A stretch of 64,000 nt of DNA from Fusobacterium_C sp036516095 (GTDB lineage: Bacteria > Fusobacteriota > Fusobacteriia > Fusobacteriales > Fusobacteriaceae): assembly GCF_036516095.1 (NCBI RefSeq), contig NZ_DATBUM010000017.1:6492-70491 (forward strand), in the 5' to 3' direction. The translations under genes were made by a program, and so were the position numbers. This document shows positions 49,136-57,937 of this stretch, in pieces; position 1 is the stretch's first letter; each line of letters starts with the position of its first letter. The notes beneath the pieces were generated by a model. That model ran no database searches. It was given only the letters and a program-made list of their open reading frames with translations, and was not told the origin of the DNA.

Positions 49136-50149
49136 ATGAGTTTTTTAGGACAAGTTCGAAAAAAAGCGTTACAAGCAAATCGAAGAATTGTATTACCGGA
49201 ATCTTTTGACGAAAGAATATTGAGAGCAGTCGCAGAGATTTTGAAAGAAAAGGTGGCGCAACCTGTGTTAATCGGAAATCCCGATAGAATTATGAATGAT
49301 GCAAAAGCCTATGAAATTTCTTTACAAGGAGCTAGAATTGTAGATCCTGAAAATTTTGAAAGATTTGAAGTGTATGTGGACAAATTAGTAGAATTACGAG
49401 CGAAAAAAGGAATGACTCGAGAAGAAGCAACAAAGATTTTAAGAAATGACATTAACTTCTTTGGAGCTATGATGGTAAAAATGGGAGATGCGGACGGAAT
49501 GGTATCAGGAGCTTCTTCTCCGACTGCAAAGGTATTGAAGGCAGCGATTCAAGTGATCGGAACAAAACCTGGAATGAAAACAGTGTCTTCTGTATTCATT
49601 ATGGAATTATCTCGATTCCAAGAAACATATGGAAGTACTTTAGTATTTGGAGATTGTTCTGTAATCCCTCATCCAAATGCAGAACAAATGGCTGATATTG
49701 CCTGTTCTTCTGCCGAAACGGCATTGTCTATTGCAAATATCAATCCAAGAGTTGCTTTGATGAGTTTTTCCACCAAAGGATCTGCAACACATGAATGTGT
49801 GGATAAAGTGATTGAAGCAGGAAGAATTTTACGAGAAAGAAAAGTTTCTTTCCGATTTGATGATGAGTTACAAGCAGATGCCGCTTTGGTGAAATCTGTG
49901 GGAGAAATTAAAGCTCCATTGTCTGATGTGTCCGGAAATGCGAATGTATTGATTTTCCCTAACTTATCTGCAGGAAACATCGGATATAAATTAGTACAAA
50001 GATTGGCAGGAGCAAATGCTTATGGACCTATTATTCAAGGATTAGCTGCTCCGGTAAATGATTTGTCAAGAGGATGTTCTATGAACGATGTTGTAGTATT
50101 AACTGCCATTACATCAGCACAAGCATGTACAGATTGCACATTTGAATAA
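49136..50149 (+). CDS. pta: Phosphate acetyltransferase
   Basis: A 337-residue short-form Pta that converts acetyl-CoA to acetyl phosphate. RRIVLPESFDERILRAVAEI, FGAMMVKMGDADGMVSGA, TVSSVFIMELSRFQETYGST, FGDCSVIPHPNAEQMADIAC, MSFSTKGSATHECVDKV, LQADAALVKSVGEIKAPLSD and FPNLSAGNIGYKLVQRLAGA. ATG at 49136 follows AAGGAGTGGAGAAA; the GTG at 49127 that opens the frame is part of that region and less likely. 22 bp before ackA. Confidence 0.97.
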   Translation: MSFLGQVRKKALQANRRIVLPESFDERILRAVAEILKEKVAQPVLIGNPDRIMNDAKAYEISLQGARIVDPENFERFEVYVDKLVELRAKKGMTREEATKILRNDINFFGAMMVKMGDADGMVSGASSPTAKVLKAAIQVIGTKPGMKTVSSVFIMELSRFQETYGSTLVFGDCSVIPHPNAEQMADIACSSAETALSIANINPRVALMSFSTKGSATHECVDKVIEAGRILRERKVSFRFDDELQADAALVKSVGEIKAPLSDVSGNANVLIFPNLSAGNIGYKLVQRLAGANAYGPIIQGLAAPVNDLSRGCSMNDVVVLTAITSAQACTDCTFE

Positions 50150-50171
50150 AACATATGGAGGGTAAGAAAAA

Positions 50172-51374
50172 ATGAAAGTATTAGTGATTAACTGTGGAAG
50201 TTCATCTTTAAAATATCAACTAATTAACCCCGATTCTAAGGAAGTTTTTGCAAAAGGGCTTTGTGAAAGAATTGGAATAGAAGGATCTAAATTTGAATAT
50301 GAAGTTCCTGCCAAGGACTTTGAAATAAAATTGGAATCTCCAATGCCGACTCACCAAGAAGCTTTAAAATTAGTCGTAGATCATTTGGTGGATAAAGAAC
50401 ACGGAGTCATTGCAAGTGTGGAAGAAGTAGATGCCATTGGACACAGAGTTGTTCATGGAGGGGAAACTTTTGCAAGCTCTGTTTTGATTACAGAAGAAGT
50501 TATCAAAGCAATTGAAGATAATAATGATTTGGCACCTCTTCATAATCCGGCAAATTTAATGGGAATTCATACTTGTATGAAATTGATGCCTGGAAAACCA
50601 AATGTAGCAGTGTTTGATACGGCATTCCACCAAAGTATGCCGGCAAAAGCATTTATGTATCCATTGCCTTATGAAGATTATACAGAATTAAAAGTTAGAA
50701 AATATGGATTCCATGGAACTTCTCATTTATATGTATCTCAAACGATGAGAGAAATTATGGGAAATCCGGAACATTCTAAAATTATTGTTTGTCATTTGGG
50801 AAATGGATCTTCCATGTCAGCGGTATGGGACGGAAAGTCAGTGGACACTTCTATGGGATTGACTCCATTGCAAGGACTTATGATGGGAACTCGTTGCGGG
50901 GATATTGATCCGGCAGCTGTAATGTTTATTAAAGACAAAAGAGGATTAAGCGATAAAGAAATTGACAATCGTTTAAACAAACAATCCGGATTTTTAGGAA
51001 TTTTTGGAAAATCTTCTGATTGTCGAGATGTGGAAGACGGAGTTGCTGCAGGAGATGAAAGAGCTATTTTAGCAGATGAAATGTTCTGTTATAGAATTAA
51101 ATCTTATATCGGTGCTTATGCTGCGGCAATGGGCGGAGTAGATGCTATCTGTTTTGCCGGTGGAATCGGAGAAAATGCAGCAGGAATTCGAGAAAAAGTA
51201 TTGGAAGGATTAGAATTTTTAGGAGTAAAATTAGACAAAGAAGTCAATGCAGTTCGTAAAAAAGGAAATGTAAAATTGTCAACAGAGGATTCCAAAGTAT
51301 TGGTTTATAAAATTCCTACTAATGAAGAATTGGTCATTGCACGAGATACATTTGCAATCGTTTCTGGAAAATAA
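50172..51374 (+). CDS. ackA: Acetate kinase
   Basis: A 400-residue kinase producing ATP and acetate from acetyl phosphate. LVINCGSSSLKYQLI at the N-terminus, AIGHRVVHGGETFASS, VFDTAFHQSMPAKAFMYPLP, RKYGFHGTSHLYVSQTM, IIVCHLGNGSSMSAVWDGKS, GLMMGTRCGDIDPAA, and GVDAICFAGGIGENAAGIRE. Together with pta and the pyruvate oxidoreductase gene downstream it forms the acetate branch of fermentation. Confidence 0.98.
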   Translation: MKVLVINCGSSSLKYQLINPDSKEVFAKGLCERIGIEGSKFEYEVPAKDFEIKLESPMPTHQEALKLVVDHLVDKEHGVIASVEEVDAIGHRVVHGGETFASSVLITEEVIKAIEDNNDLAPLHNPANLMGIHTCMKLMPGKPNVAVFDTAFHQSMPAKAFMYPLPYEDYTELKVRKYGFHGTSHLYVSQTMREIMGNPEHSKIIVCHLGNGSSMSAVWDGKSVDTSMGLTPLQGLMMGTRCGDIDPAAVMFIKDKRGLSDKEIDNRLNKQSGFLGIFGKSSDCRDVEDGVAAGDERAILADEMFCYRIKSYIGAYAAAMGGVDAICFAGGIGENAAGIREKVLEGLEFLGVKLDKEVNAVRKKGNVKLSTEDSKVLVYKIPTNEELVIARDTFAIVSGK

Positions 51375-51406
51375 TTGATACTTCTTTACAAAGAATTAAA
51401 TTATAC

Positions 51407-51436
51407 TTGACAAATTTCTGAAAAGTATTTTACAAT
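51407..51436 (+). promoter_or_regulatory. Promoter of the pyruvate oxidoreductase gene
   Basis: TTGACA (51407-51412) and TACAAT (51431-51436) with an 18 bp spacer, 60 bases before the start codon. Confidence 0.75.
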
Positions 51437-51495
51437 AAGGCGTATATAAAAGTAGTGGATAGAAATAAAAGGAATATATTAAGGAGGAAATGATT

Positions 51496-54400
51496 ATGGC
51501 TAAAAAAATGCAGACAATGGACGGGAACCAAGCTGCAGCATATGCATCATATGCATTTACAGAAGTAGCGGGAATTTATCCGATTACCCCTTCTTCACCA
51601 ATGGCAGAATATACTGATGAATGGGCTTCTAAAGGAATGAAAAATATTTTTGGAGTTCCTGTAAAATTAGTAGAAATGCAATCAGAAGCAGGAGCAGCCG
51701 GATCTGTACACGGTTCTCTACAAGCAGGAGCATTGACGACTACTTATACAGCATCTCAAGGACTTTTATTAAAAATTCCTAATATGTATAAAATTGCTGG
51801 GGAATTGTTACCGGGAGTCATTCATGTTTCAGCAAGAGCACTTTCTGCTCAAGCATTGTCCATCTTTGGAGATCACCAAGATATTTATGCAGCTAGACAA
51901 ACAGGATTTGCAATGTTGGCAACAAACTCTGTGCAAGAAGTAATGGATTTAGCTGGAGTGGCTCACTTGACAGCAATTAAAACAAGAGTTCCTTTCATGC
52001 ATTTCTTTGATGGATTTAGAACTTCTCACGAAATTCAAAAAGTCGAAGTAATGGATTATGAAGTATTTAAATCTTTGGTAGATTATGAAGCAATTCAAGC
52101 TTTTCGAGATAGAGCATTAAATCCTGAACATCCGGTAACAAGAGGAACTGCACAAAACGATGACATTTATTTCCAAGCAAGAGAAGCTCAAAATAAATTT
52201 TATGATGCAGTACCGGATGTAACAGCTCATTATATGGCTGAAATTTCAAAAGTAACAGGAAGAGATTATAAACCGTTCAACTACTACGGAGCTGCGGATG
52301 CAGAAAGAGTTATCGTAGCTATGGGATCTGTTTGTGAAGCGGCAGAGGAAGTCATTGATTACTTAAATGCGAAAGGGGAAAAAGTTGGTATGGTGAAAGT
52401 CCACTTATACAGACCTTTCTCTGAAAAATATTTCTTTGATGTATTCCCTAAATCAGCAAAAAGAGTTGCCGTATTGGATAGAACAAAGGAACCTGGATCT
52501 TTAGGAGAACCATTATTATTAGATGTGAAATCTTTATTCTATGGAAAGGAAAATGCACCTGTAATCGTAGGAGGAAGATACGGATTATCTTCAAAAGATA
52601 CAACTCCTGCTCAAATCGTAGCAGTATTTGATAACTTAAAAGCAGATCAACCTAAGGATTTATTTACTGTTGGTATTGTAGATGACGTTACTTTTACTTC
52701 TTTAGAAGTAGGAGCACCGGTTGTAGTATCTGATCCGTCTACAAAAGCTTGTTTATTCTATGGATTGGGAGCAGATGGAACAGTAGGAGCAAATAAAAAC
52801 TCTATTAAAATTATCGGAGATAAAACAGATTTATATGCTCAAGGATATTTTGCATACGATTCTAAAAAATCAGGAGGAGTTACAAGATCTCACTTGAGAT
52901 TCGGAAAAAATCCTATTAAATCAACTTATTTAGTATCAACACCTAACTTCGTAGCTTGTTCTGTACCGGCATATTTGAATCAATATGACATGACTTCAGG
53001 ACTTCGAGAAGGAGGAAAATTCTTATTGAACTGTGTTTGGGATAAAGAAGAAGCTCTTCAAAGAATACCAAACAATGTAAAAAGAGATATTGCAAGAGCA
53101 AATGGTAAATTATACATCATTAACGCAACAAAATTAGCTCATGATATCGGATTGGGACAAAGAACCAACACGATTATGCAATCAGCTTTCTTTAAATTGG
53201 CAGAAATTATTCCGTTTGAAGATGCACAACAATATATGAAAGATTATGCAAAAAAATCTTATGCGAAAAAAGGAGACGACATTGTTCAATTGAACTATCA
53301 AGCTATTGATATCGGAGCTTCCGGATTGGTAGAAATTGAAGTGGATCCAGCTTGGAAGGATTTAAAAGTAGAAGCAAAAGTAGAAGAAACAAAAGATTGC
53401 AGTTGTTCTTCTTGTGATTGTTCAGCCGTAGAAAAATTCGTAGAAAGAATTGCAAAACCAGTAAATGCCATCAAAGGATATGATTTACCGGTTTCTGCAT
53501 TTAACGGATATGAAGACGGAACCTTTGAAAACGGAACTTCCGCTTTTGAAAAGAGAGGAGTTGCGGTAGATGTACCTCTATGGGATTCTACAAAATGTAT
53601 CCAATGTAACCAATGTTCTTATGTATGTCCTCATGCTGTTATTCGACCGTTCTTAGTAAGTGAAGAAGAAAAAGCAGCTTCTCCGGTAGCATTTGATACA
53701 TTAAAAGCTATGGGAAAAGGATTGGACGGATTAACTTATAGAATTCAAGTATCTCCATTGGATTGTGTAGGATGCGGATCTTGTGTTAACGTATGTCCTG
53801 CTCCTGGAAAAGCAATTACAATGCAGCCAATTGCAGTTTCTATGGATGCAGCAGAAGATAAAAAAGCGGATTACTTATTCAATAAAGTGGAATACAGATC
53901 GAATTTAATGTCTATTGATACAGTAAAAGGATCACAATTTGCTCAACCGTTGTTTGAATTCCACGGAGCATGTCCTGGATGTGGAGAAACTCCTTACTTG
54001 AAAGCAATTACTCAATTGTTTGGAGATAGAATGATGGTTGCCAATGCAACTGGATGTTCTTCTATTTATAGTGGATCGGCACCAGCTACTCCATATACAA
54101 CAAATTCTTGTGGAGAAGGACCATCATGGGCATCTTCTTTGTTTGAAGACAATGCGGAATTCGGAATGGGTATGCATGTAGCCGTAGAAGCATTACGAGA
54201 TAGAATTCAAACAGTGATGGAAGCAAATTTAGACACGGTTTCAGAAGAAATGGCAACTTTATTCAAAGAATGGATTGCAAATAGAAAATATTCAGCAAAA
54301 ACAAGAGAAATTCGAGATATTTTAGTTCCAATGTTAGAAAAGACGGATGCAGCTTATGCAAAAGAAATTTTAGAATTGAAACAATACTTAATTAAAAAAT

Positions 54401-55077
54401 CTCAATGGATTATCGGTGGAGACGGATGGGCTTATGACATCGGTTATGGAGGATTGGATCATGTATTAGCTTCCAGCGAAGATGTAAATATCATTGTATT
54501 GGATACGGAAGTTTACTCCAATACCGGGGGACAAGCATCGAAATCTACTCCGACAGCAGCTGTTGCAAAATTTGCTGCCGCAGGAAAATCTGTTAAGAAA
54601 AAAGATCTTGCCGCTATTGCAATGTCTTATGGACATATTTATGTAGCACAAGTTTCTATGGGTGCAAACCAACAACAATACTTGAAAGCAATCAAAGAAG
54701 CGGAAGCTCATCAAGGACCTTCTATCATCATTGCTTATGCACCTTGTATCAACCATGGAATTAAAAAAGGAATGTCAAAATCACAAACTGAAATGAAATT
54801 AGCAACAGAATGTGGATATTGGCCATTATTCCGATACAATCCTTCTTTAGAAACTATCGGAAAAAATCCATTGGTAATTGATTCAAAAGAACCTAAGTGG
54901 GAAAAATATGATGAATACCTATTAGGAGAAACGAGATATTTAACATTGTCAAAATCGAATCCAGAACATGCAAAAGAATTATTTGCAGAAAACAAATTTG
55001 AAGCACAAAGAAGATGGAGACAATACAAGAGATTGGCGGCTATGGACTTCTCAGAAGAAAATAGATCAGCAGAATAA
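51496..55077 (+). CDS. nifJ: Pyruvate:ferredoxin (flavodoxin) oxidoreductase
   Basis: A 1193-residue single-chain enzyme oxidising pyruvate to acetyl-CoA and CO2 with reduction of ferredoxin or flavodoxin. Domain I (YPITPSSPMAEYTDEWASKG), II (KVGMVKVHLYRPFSEKYFFD), gamma domain (AYDSKKSGGVTRSHLRFGK), 2x4Fe-4S ferredoxin domain (CIQCNQCSYVCPHA and CVGCGSCVNVCPAPGK) and TPP domain (GACPGCGETPYLKAITQLFG, ATGCSSIYSGSAPATPYTTN, GDGWAYDIGYGGLDHVL, DTEVYSNTGGQASKSTP). An unusual cysteine-rich stretch DCSCSSCDCS (Cys 635, 637, 640, 642) lies in the linker before the gamma-to-ferredoxin part. ATG 51496 has AAGGAGG 8 bases upstream; 51490 is too close. Confidence 0.97.
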   Translation: MAKKMQTMDGNQAAAYASYAFTEVAGIYPITPSSPMAEYTDEWASKGMKNIFGVPVKLVEMQSEAGAAGSVHGSLQAGALTTTYTASQGLLLKIPNMYKIAGELLPGVIHVSARALSAQALSIFGDHQDIYAARQTGFAMLATNSVQEVMDLAGVAHLTAIKTRVPFMHFFDGFRTSHEIQKVEVMDYEVFKSLVDYEAIQAFRDRALNPEHPVTRGTAQNDDIYFQAREAQNKFYDAVPDVTAHYMAEISKVTGRDYKPFNYYGAADAERVIVAMGSVCEAAEEVIDYLNAKGEKVGMVKVHLYRPFSEKYFFDVFPKSAKRVAVLDRTKEPGSLGEPLLLDVKSLFYGKENAPVIVGGRYGLSSKDTTPAQIVAVFDNLKADQPKDLFTVGIVDDVTFTSLEVGAPVVVSDPSTKACLFYGLGADGTVGANKNSIKIIGDKTDLYAQGYFAYDSKKSGGVTRSHLRFGKNPIKSTYLVSTPNFVACSVPAYLNQYDMTSGLREGGKFLLNCVWDKEEALQRIPNNVKRDIARANGKLYIINATKLAHDIGLGQRTNTIMQSAFFKLAEIIPFEDAQQYMKDYAKKSYAKKGDDIVQLNYQAIDIGASGLVEIEVDPAWKDLKVEAKVEETKDCSCSSCDCSAVEKFVERIAKPVNAIKGYDLPVSAFNGYEDGTFENGTSAFEKRGVAVDVPLWDSTKCIQCNQCSYVCPHAVIRPFLVSEEEKAASPVAFDTLKAMGKGLDGLTYRIQVSPLDCVGCGSCVNVCPAPGKAITMQPIAVSMDAAEDKKADYLFNKVEYRSNLMSIDTVKGSQFAQPLFEFHGACPGCGETPYLKAITQLFGDRMMVANATGCSSIYSGSAPATPYTTNSCGEGPSWASSLFEDNAEFGMGMHVAVEALRDRIQTVMEANLDTVSEEMATLFKEWIANRKYSAKTREIRDILVPMLEKTDAAYAKEILELKQYLIKKSQWIIGGDGWAYDIGYGGLDHVLASSEDVNIIVLDTEVYSNTGGQASKSTPTAAVAKFAAAGKSVKKKDLAAIAMSYGHIYVAQVSMGANQQQYLKAIKEAEAHQGPSIIIAYAPCINHGIKKGMSKSQTEMKLATECGYWPLFRYNPSLETIGKNPLVIDSKEPKWEKYDEYLLGETRYLTLSKSNPEHAKELFAENKFEAQRRWRQYKRLAAMDFSEENRSAE

Positions 55078-55095
55078 TTGTAGAATGATAACAGG

Positions 55096-55126
55096 AGAGA
55101 ACGGAAATTTCCGTTCTCTTTTTTTG
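55096..55126 (+). terminator. Intrinsic terminator after nifJ
   Basis: Perfect 12+12 base palindrome (55096-55119) followed by seven T. Confidence 0.9.
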
Positions 55127-55148
55127 TTTTTTAAGAGTGGATATTTAA

Positions 55149-55871
55149 TTATAAATTATCAATCAGCATCATATTGAGCTTTTGCCAGCGTGACAATTCA
55201 TCTTTCGAAAACATCAGAGAATTACGAAATTCTTTTGTAAGTTCTTTTGGCGTCAGAGAAACAATACATTTAAAAGCACAAGGTTTGAGGTCAGCGGAAG
55301 AAATTCCAGTCAGCAAACCTTCCGTTGATTCACGAATATCAAGTGGGTTGAATATGTACAGTAAATCCTCTTCTAAAAAATTATGTTGATTGACGAAAGA
55401 AAATCGTATGAGCATATCACTATAAACCACTTTACCGGAATAAAAAGTCTCTATACTTTTTCCGGATGGACTCAGTGCACTTATAGAAAGCAGAGCTTCA
55501 AATAAATTTGATTGAGTTTGCAGTTCTCGGATGTCAATGATTCCATCTTTGAGTCTTTTGTATCTTCCGTCGTAAAAATATAGATAAAGCCTTCGAGAGG
55601 TGTAAAAGGGGCTTTTTCCAGATGGATTTATGAAAGCCGGTGCCGGGTATTCTTTTTCATCTTCAAAATTTATGAGTCTATTCATAGGCACATGTAGCGC
55701 TTGGCTGATTTCAAATAGAGTTTGTACATCTAATGTAATATCACCGTTTTCATATTTGCTCACACTCGCTTTGCTCTTATGAATTTGATTTGCAAGTTCC
55801 TGCAAAGTCAATCCTAAATTTTTCCTGTACATATGAATTTGTTGTCCTATTTTTTGATTTAAGTTCTTCAT
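55149..55871 (-). CDS. XRE-family transcriptional regulator
   Basis: This 240-residue protein has an N-terminal Xre/Cro helix-turn-helix (residues about 7-62: IGQQIHMYRKNLGLTLQELA, then NQIHKSKASVSKYENGDITL, ISQALHVPMNRLI) followed by about 170 residues that I do not recognise (YTSRRLYLYFYDGRYKRLKD, YSDMLIRFSFVNQHNFLEED); it probably senses a ligand. It is divergent from the NSS transporter gene, and three similar motifs lie in the space between them, so it likely controls both. Confidence 0.88.
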   Translation of the reverse strand: MKNLNQKIGQQIHMYRKNLGLTLQELANQIHKSKASVSKYENGDITLDVQTLFEISQALHVPMNRLINFEDEKEYPAPAFINPSGKSPFYTSRRLYLYFYDGRYKRLKDGIIDIRELQTQSNLFEALLSISALSPSGKSIETFYSGKVVYSDMLIRFSFVNQHNFLEEDLLYIFNPLDIRESTEGLLTGISSADLKPCAFKCIVSLTPKELTKEFRNSLMFSKDELSRWQKLNMMLIDNL

Positions 55872-56210
55872 GATTTACGACCTTTCAAAAATTTTTTCTT
55901 TCATTTTATTCTTGCAATGATTGAGTTTATTTGTTTTTACAAAAAGTTTCGTTAAAATATGTATTTTTTGAAAAAAATTTATTATATGTAAAATTATAGC
56001 ATATTTTTACTCAAAAATCTATTTTAAAGAAACAAAGTTATCAATTAATCTCATTTAAAGAAACTTTTGTATTTTTGACAAATTTCATAAAATCAGTATA
56101 ATTGATAAAAAATGAAAAAATATTGTGGAATATTATGAATCATGCTAAAGAGAAAACTCTGAAAAGATGATAGATATTTGAAAACCACAAAGATACAGGA
56201 GGGAAAGGAT
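55872..56210. promoter_or_regulatory. Divergent control region with three TTTAAAGAAAC-like motifs
   Basis: TTTAAAGAAAC occurs at 56023-56033 and 56054-56064, 31 bp apart (three helical turns). A third copy, TTTAACGAAAC, lies on the minus strand at 55946-55956. The plus-strand copy nearest the NSS promoter and the minus-strand copy share further flanking bases (CTTTT.GT). These are likely binding sites of the adjacent XRE regulator. The rest of the 340 bp is plain AT-rich sequence. Confidence 0.5.
56075..56102 (+). promoter_or_regulatory. Promoter of the NSS transporter gene
   Basis: Perfect TTGACA (56075-56080) and TATAAT (56097-56102), 16 bp spacer, 10 bp downstream of a TTTAAAGAAAC motif. 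Confidence 0.75.
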
Positions 56211-57602
56211 TTGGAGAAAAAAAGTAGTTTTAGTGGTTCACTTGGGTTTGTTTTGACTGCAGCGGGGAGTGCGGTTGGTGTAGGAAATATATGGCGTTTT
56301 CCATATTTGGCAGCAAAAGACGGAGGAGGTCTTTTTATTTTGCTATATTTAGTTTTAGTACTTACATTTGGATTTACTTTGCTTACCACAGATATAGCCA
56401 TAGGTAGAAAAACGGGAAAACATGTACTTACTGTTTATGGGAGCATTAGTGAAAGATGGAATTTTCTTGGAAAACTTACCTTTATAGTGCCGGTTATCAT
56501 CATGACATATTATACGGTTATAGGCGGTTGGGTAAGTAGATATATGGCAGCTTACATGGTTTCCGGAACGAAAACGGTTGCTCAAGACGGATATTTTATT
56601 TCTTTTATCACTTCCAAGATTGCACCTGTTGTATTTATGCTTGTCTTTTTGGCAATTACGACATTAATAGTTTATGCCGGAGTGGAAAAAGGAATAGAAC
56701 GGTTTTCCAAATATGTAATGCCGACATTGTTAGTCTTGATAATAGGAGTTGCTATGTTTTCTCTTACATTGACATATAAGGACAGTAATGGAGTTGTGAG
56801 AACGGGTATGCAAGGATTAAAGATTTCTCTTCTTCCGGATTTACGTGAAATGACTTTTGGAAAGTTTTTGAGAATATTACTGGATGCTATGAGCCAAATT
56901 TTCTTTTCTCTCAGTGTTTCTATGGGTATTATGATTACATACGGTTCTTATGTTCGAAAAGATACAAATCTGGAAAAGTCAATTTGGCAGATAGGATTTT
57001 TCGATACCTTTGTTGCAATGATAGCAAGTATCATGGTAATCCCTGCAGTATTTGTATTTTTGGGAATGGAAGGTATGAGTAGCGGCCCTTCCTTAATGTT
57101 CGTATCACTTCCCAAGGTATTTGAAGCTATGGGAGAGGTAGGGAGGTTTATAGGCTTTGCATTTTTCTTAATGGTGACATTTGCGACATTGACGTCTTGT
57201 ATCTCTATCCTGGAAACTTTAGTGGGTAATTTCATACAGGTACTTTATGTAAGCCGTGAAAATCTGTGTTTAATCATAGCTGTAGTTTCTGCTGTTGCAG
57301 CAACGGTAATTTGTGCAGGATATAATATTTTATATTTTGAAATTTCACTTCCAAACGGCCAAATAGGTCAACTTCTAGATGTTATGGATTATGTGAGCAA
57401 TAGTTTCTTGTTACCGCTGATTTCTTTCTTAACTTGTATATTTATTGGCTGGATCGTAAAACCGGATTTGATACATGATGAAATGCAGGCAGAAGGACAA
57501 ACTTTCAAAAGTAAAAAGCTATATTCCTTCATAATTAAGTTTATAGCACCGCCTATCATGGCTATCTTATTTTTTCAATCAACTGGAATTTTCAAATTTT
57601 AG
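56211..57602 (+). CDS. NSS-family Na+-dependent amino-acid transporter
   Basis: A 463-residue LeuT-fold transporter with about 11 hydrophobic segments. TM1 motif LTAAGSAVGVGNIWRFPYLA with the Na+/substrate site, then GGGLFILLYLVL, VIGGWVSRYMAAYMVSG, FFSLSVSMGIMITYGSYV in TM6 and GFAFFLMVTFATLTSCISIL in TM8. It starts at TTG (56211) with AGGAGGG 8 bases upstream; the frame's first TTG (56178) lacks such a site. Fusobacterium nucleatum Tyt1 is an NSS tyrosine transporter, and a Tyr-codon attenuator follows this gene, so tyrosine is a reasonable candidate substrate, not a proven one. Confidence 0.88.
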   Translation: MEKKSSFSGSLGFVLTAAGSAVGVGNIWRFPYLAAKDGGGLFILLYLVLVLTFGFTLLTTDIAIGRKTGKHVLTVYGSISERWNFLGKLTFIVPVIIMTYYTVIGGWVSRYMAAYMVSGTKTVAQDGYFISFITSKIAPVVFMLVFLAITTLIVYAGVEKGIERFSKYVMPTLLVLIIGVAMFSLTLTYKDSNGVVRTGMQGLKISLLPDLREMTFGKFLRILLDAMSQIFFSLSVSMGIMITYGSYVRKDTNLEKSIWQIGFFDTFVAMIASIMVIPAVFVFLGMEGMSSGPSLMFVSLPKVFEAMGEVGRFIGFAFFLMVTFATLTSCISILETLVGNFIQVLYVSRENLCLIIAVVSAVAATVICAGYNILYFEISLPNGQIGQLLDVMDYVSNSFLLPLISFLTCIFIGWIVKPDLIHDEMQAEGQTFKSKKLYSFIIKFIAPPIMAILFFQSTGIFKF

Positions 57603-57637
57603 CTCTTTTTTTAATTGTGTTGATAAAGAAAAAAAGA

Positions 57638-57666
57638 TTGACTTATTTTTCATAGAGTGATAGAAT
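57638..57666 (+). promoter_or_regulatory. Promoter of the Tyr-attenuated operon
   Basis: TTGACT (57638-57643) and TAGAAT (57661-57666), 17 bp spacer, 31 bases before the leader peptide ATG. Confidence 0.7.
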
Positions 57667-57696
57667 AATAAAAAATTAAAAGAAGGAGGGAACAAA

Positions 57697-57768
57697 ATGA
57701 AACAAAAAAATCAAAAAAATTGTCAAAATCATTTTGCGAACTTTTTCTACTATTATTATATGAATTAG
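57697..57768 (+). CDS. Leader peptide with Phe-Phe-Tyr-Tyr-Tyr-Tyr
   Basis: A 23-residue reading frame with a strong ribosome site (AAGAAGGAGGGAACAAA before the ATG). Its last residues read HFANFFYYYYMN: Phe at 13, 16 and 17, and four consecutive Tyr codons (57748-57759), then TAG at 57766-57768. It is followed at once by competing RNA hairpins and a terminator, the arrangement of amino-acid attenuation leaders such as pheL or trpL. It would sense charged tRNA(Tyr), and possibly tRNA(Phe). Confidence 0.8.
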   Translation: MKQKNQKNCQNHFANFFYYYYMN

Positions 57769-57880
57769 AGAGTCACACAAAAAGTTAGTGGCTCTATTTG
57801 CATTGTCAAGGAGCCTCTAATGATAGTAAAGATTAATGGGCTTCTTGCAATGTGAACTTGTAAGAAGCTTTTTTATTTTT
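57769..57880 (+). promoter_or_regulatory. Transcription attenuator (competing hairpins and terminator)
   Basis: Segments: 1 = 57769-57776, 2 = 57788-57795 (pairs with 1 over 8 bp); GGCTC within 2 (57790-57794) can instead pair with GAGCC of 3 (57811-57815). Segment 3 (AAGGAGCC, 57808-57815) can pair with 4 (GGCTTCTT, 57839-57846), which is the 5' arm of the terminator 4:5 (57840-57850 with 57858-57868, 7-base loop, then TTTTTTATTTTT). Stalling on Tyr codons leaves 1 free, so 1:2 and 3:4 form and the terminator cannot; reaching the stop codon covers 1, favouring 2:3 and the terminator. Confidence 0.7.
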
Positions 57881-57937
57881 ATTTGTCGACAGAAAATAAA
57901 AAACAAAAAATAGAATACAGAAAAGGGAGAGATATGT

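Noticed and set aside
57667..57937. T-box riboswitch before the NhaC-type gene, as in Firmicutes
   Set aside because: The leader is too short and lacks the T-box sequence; it contains instead a translated leader peptide with Tyr codons.
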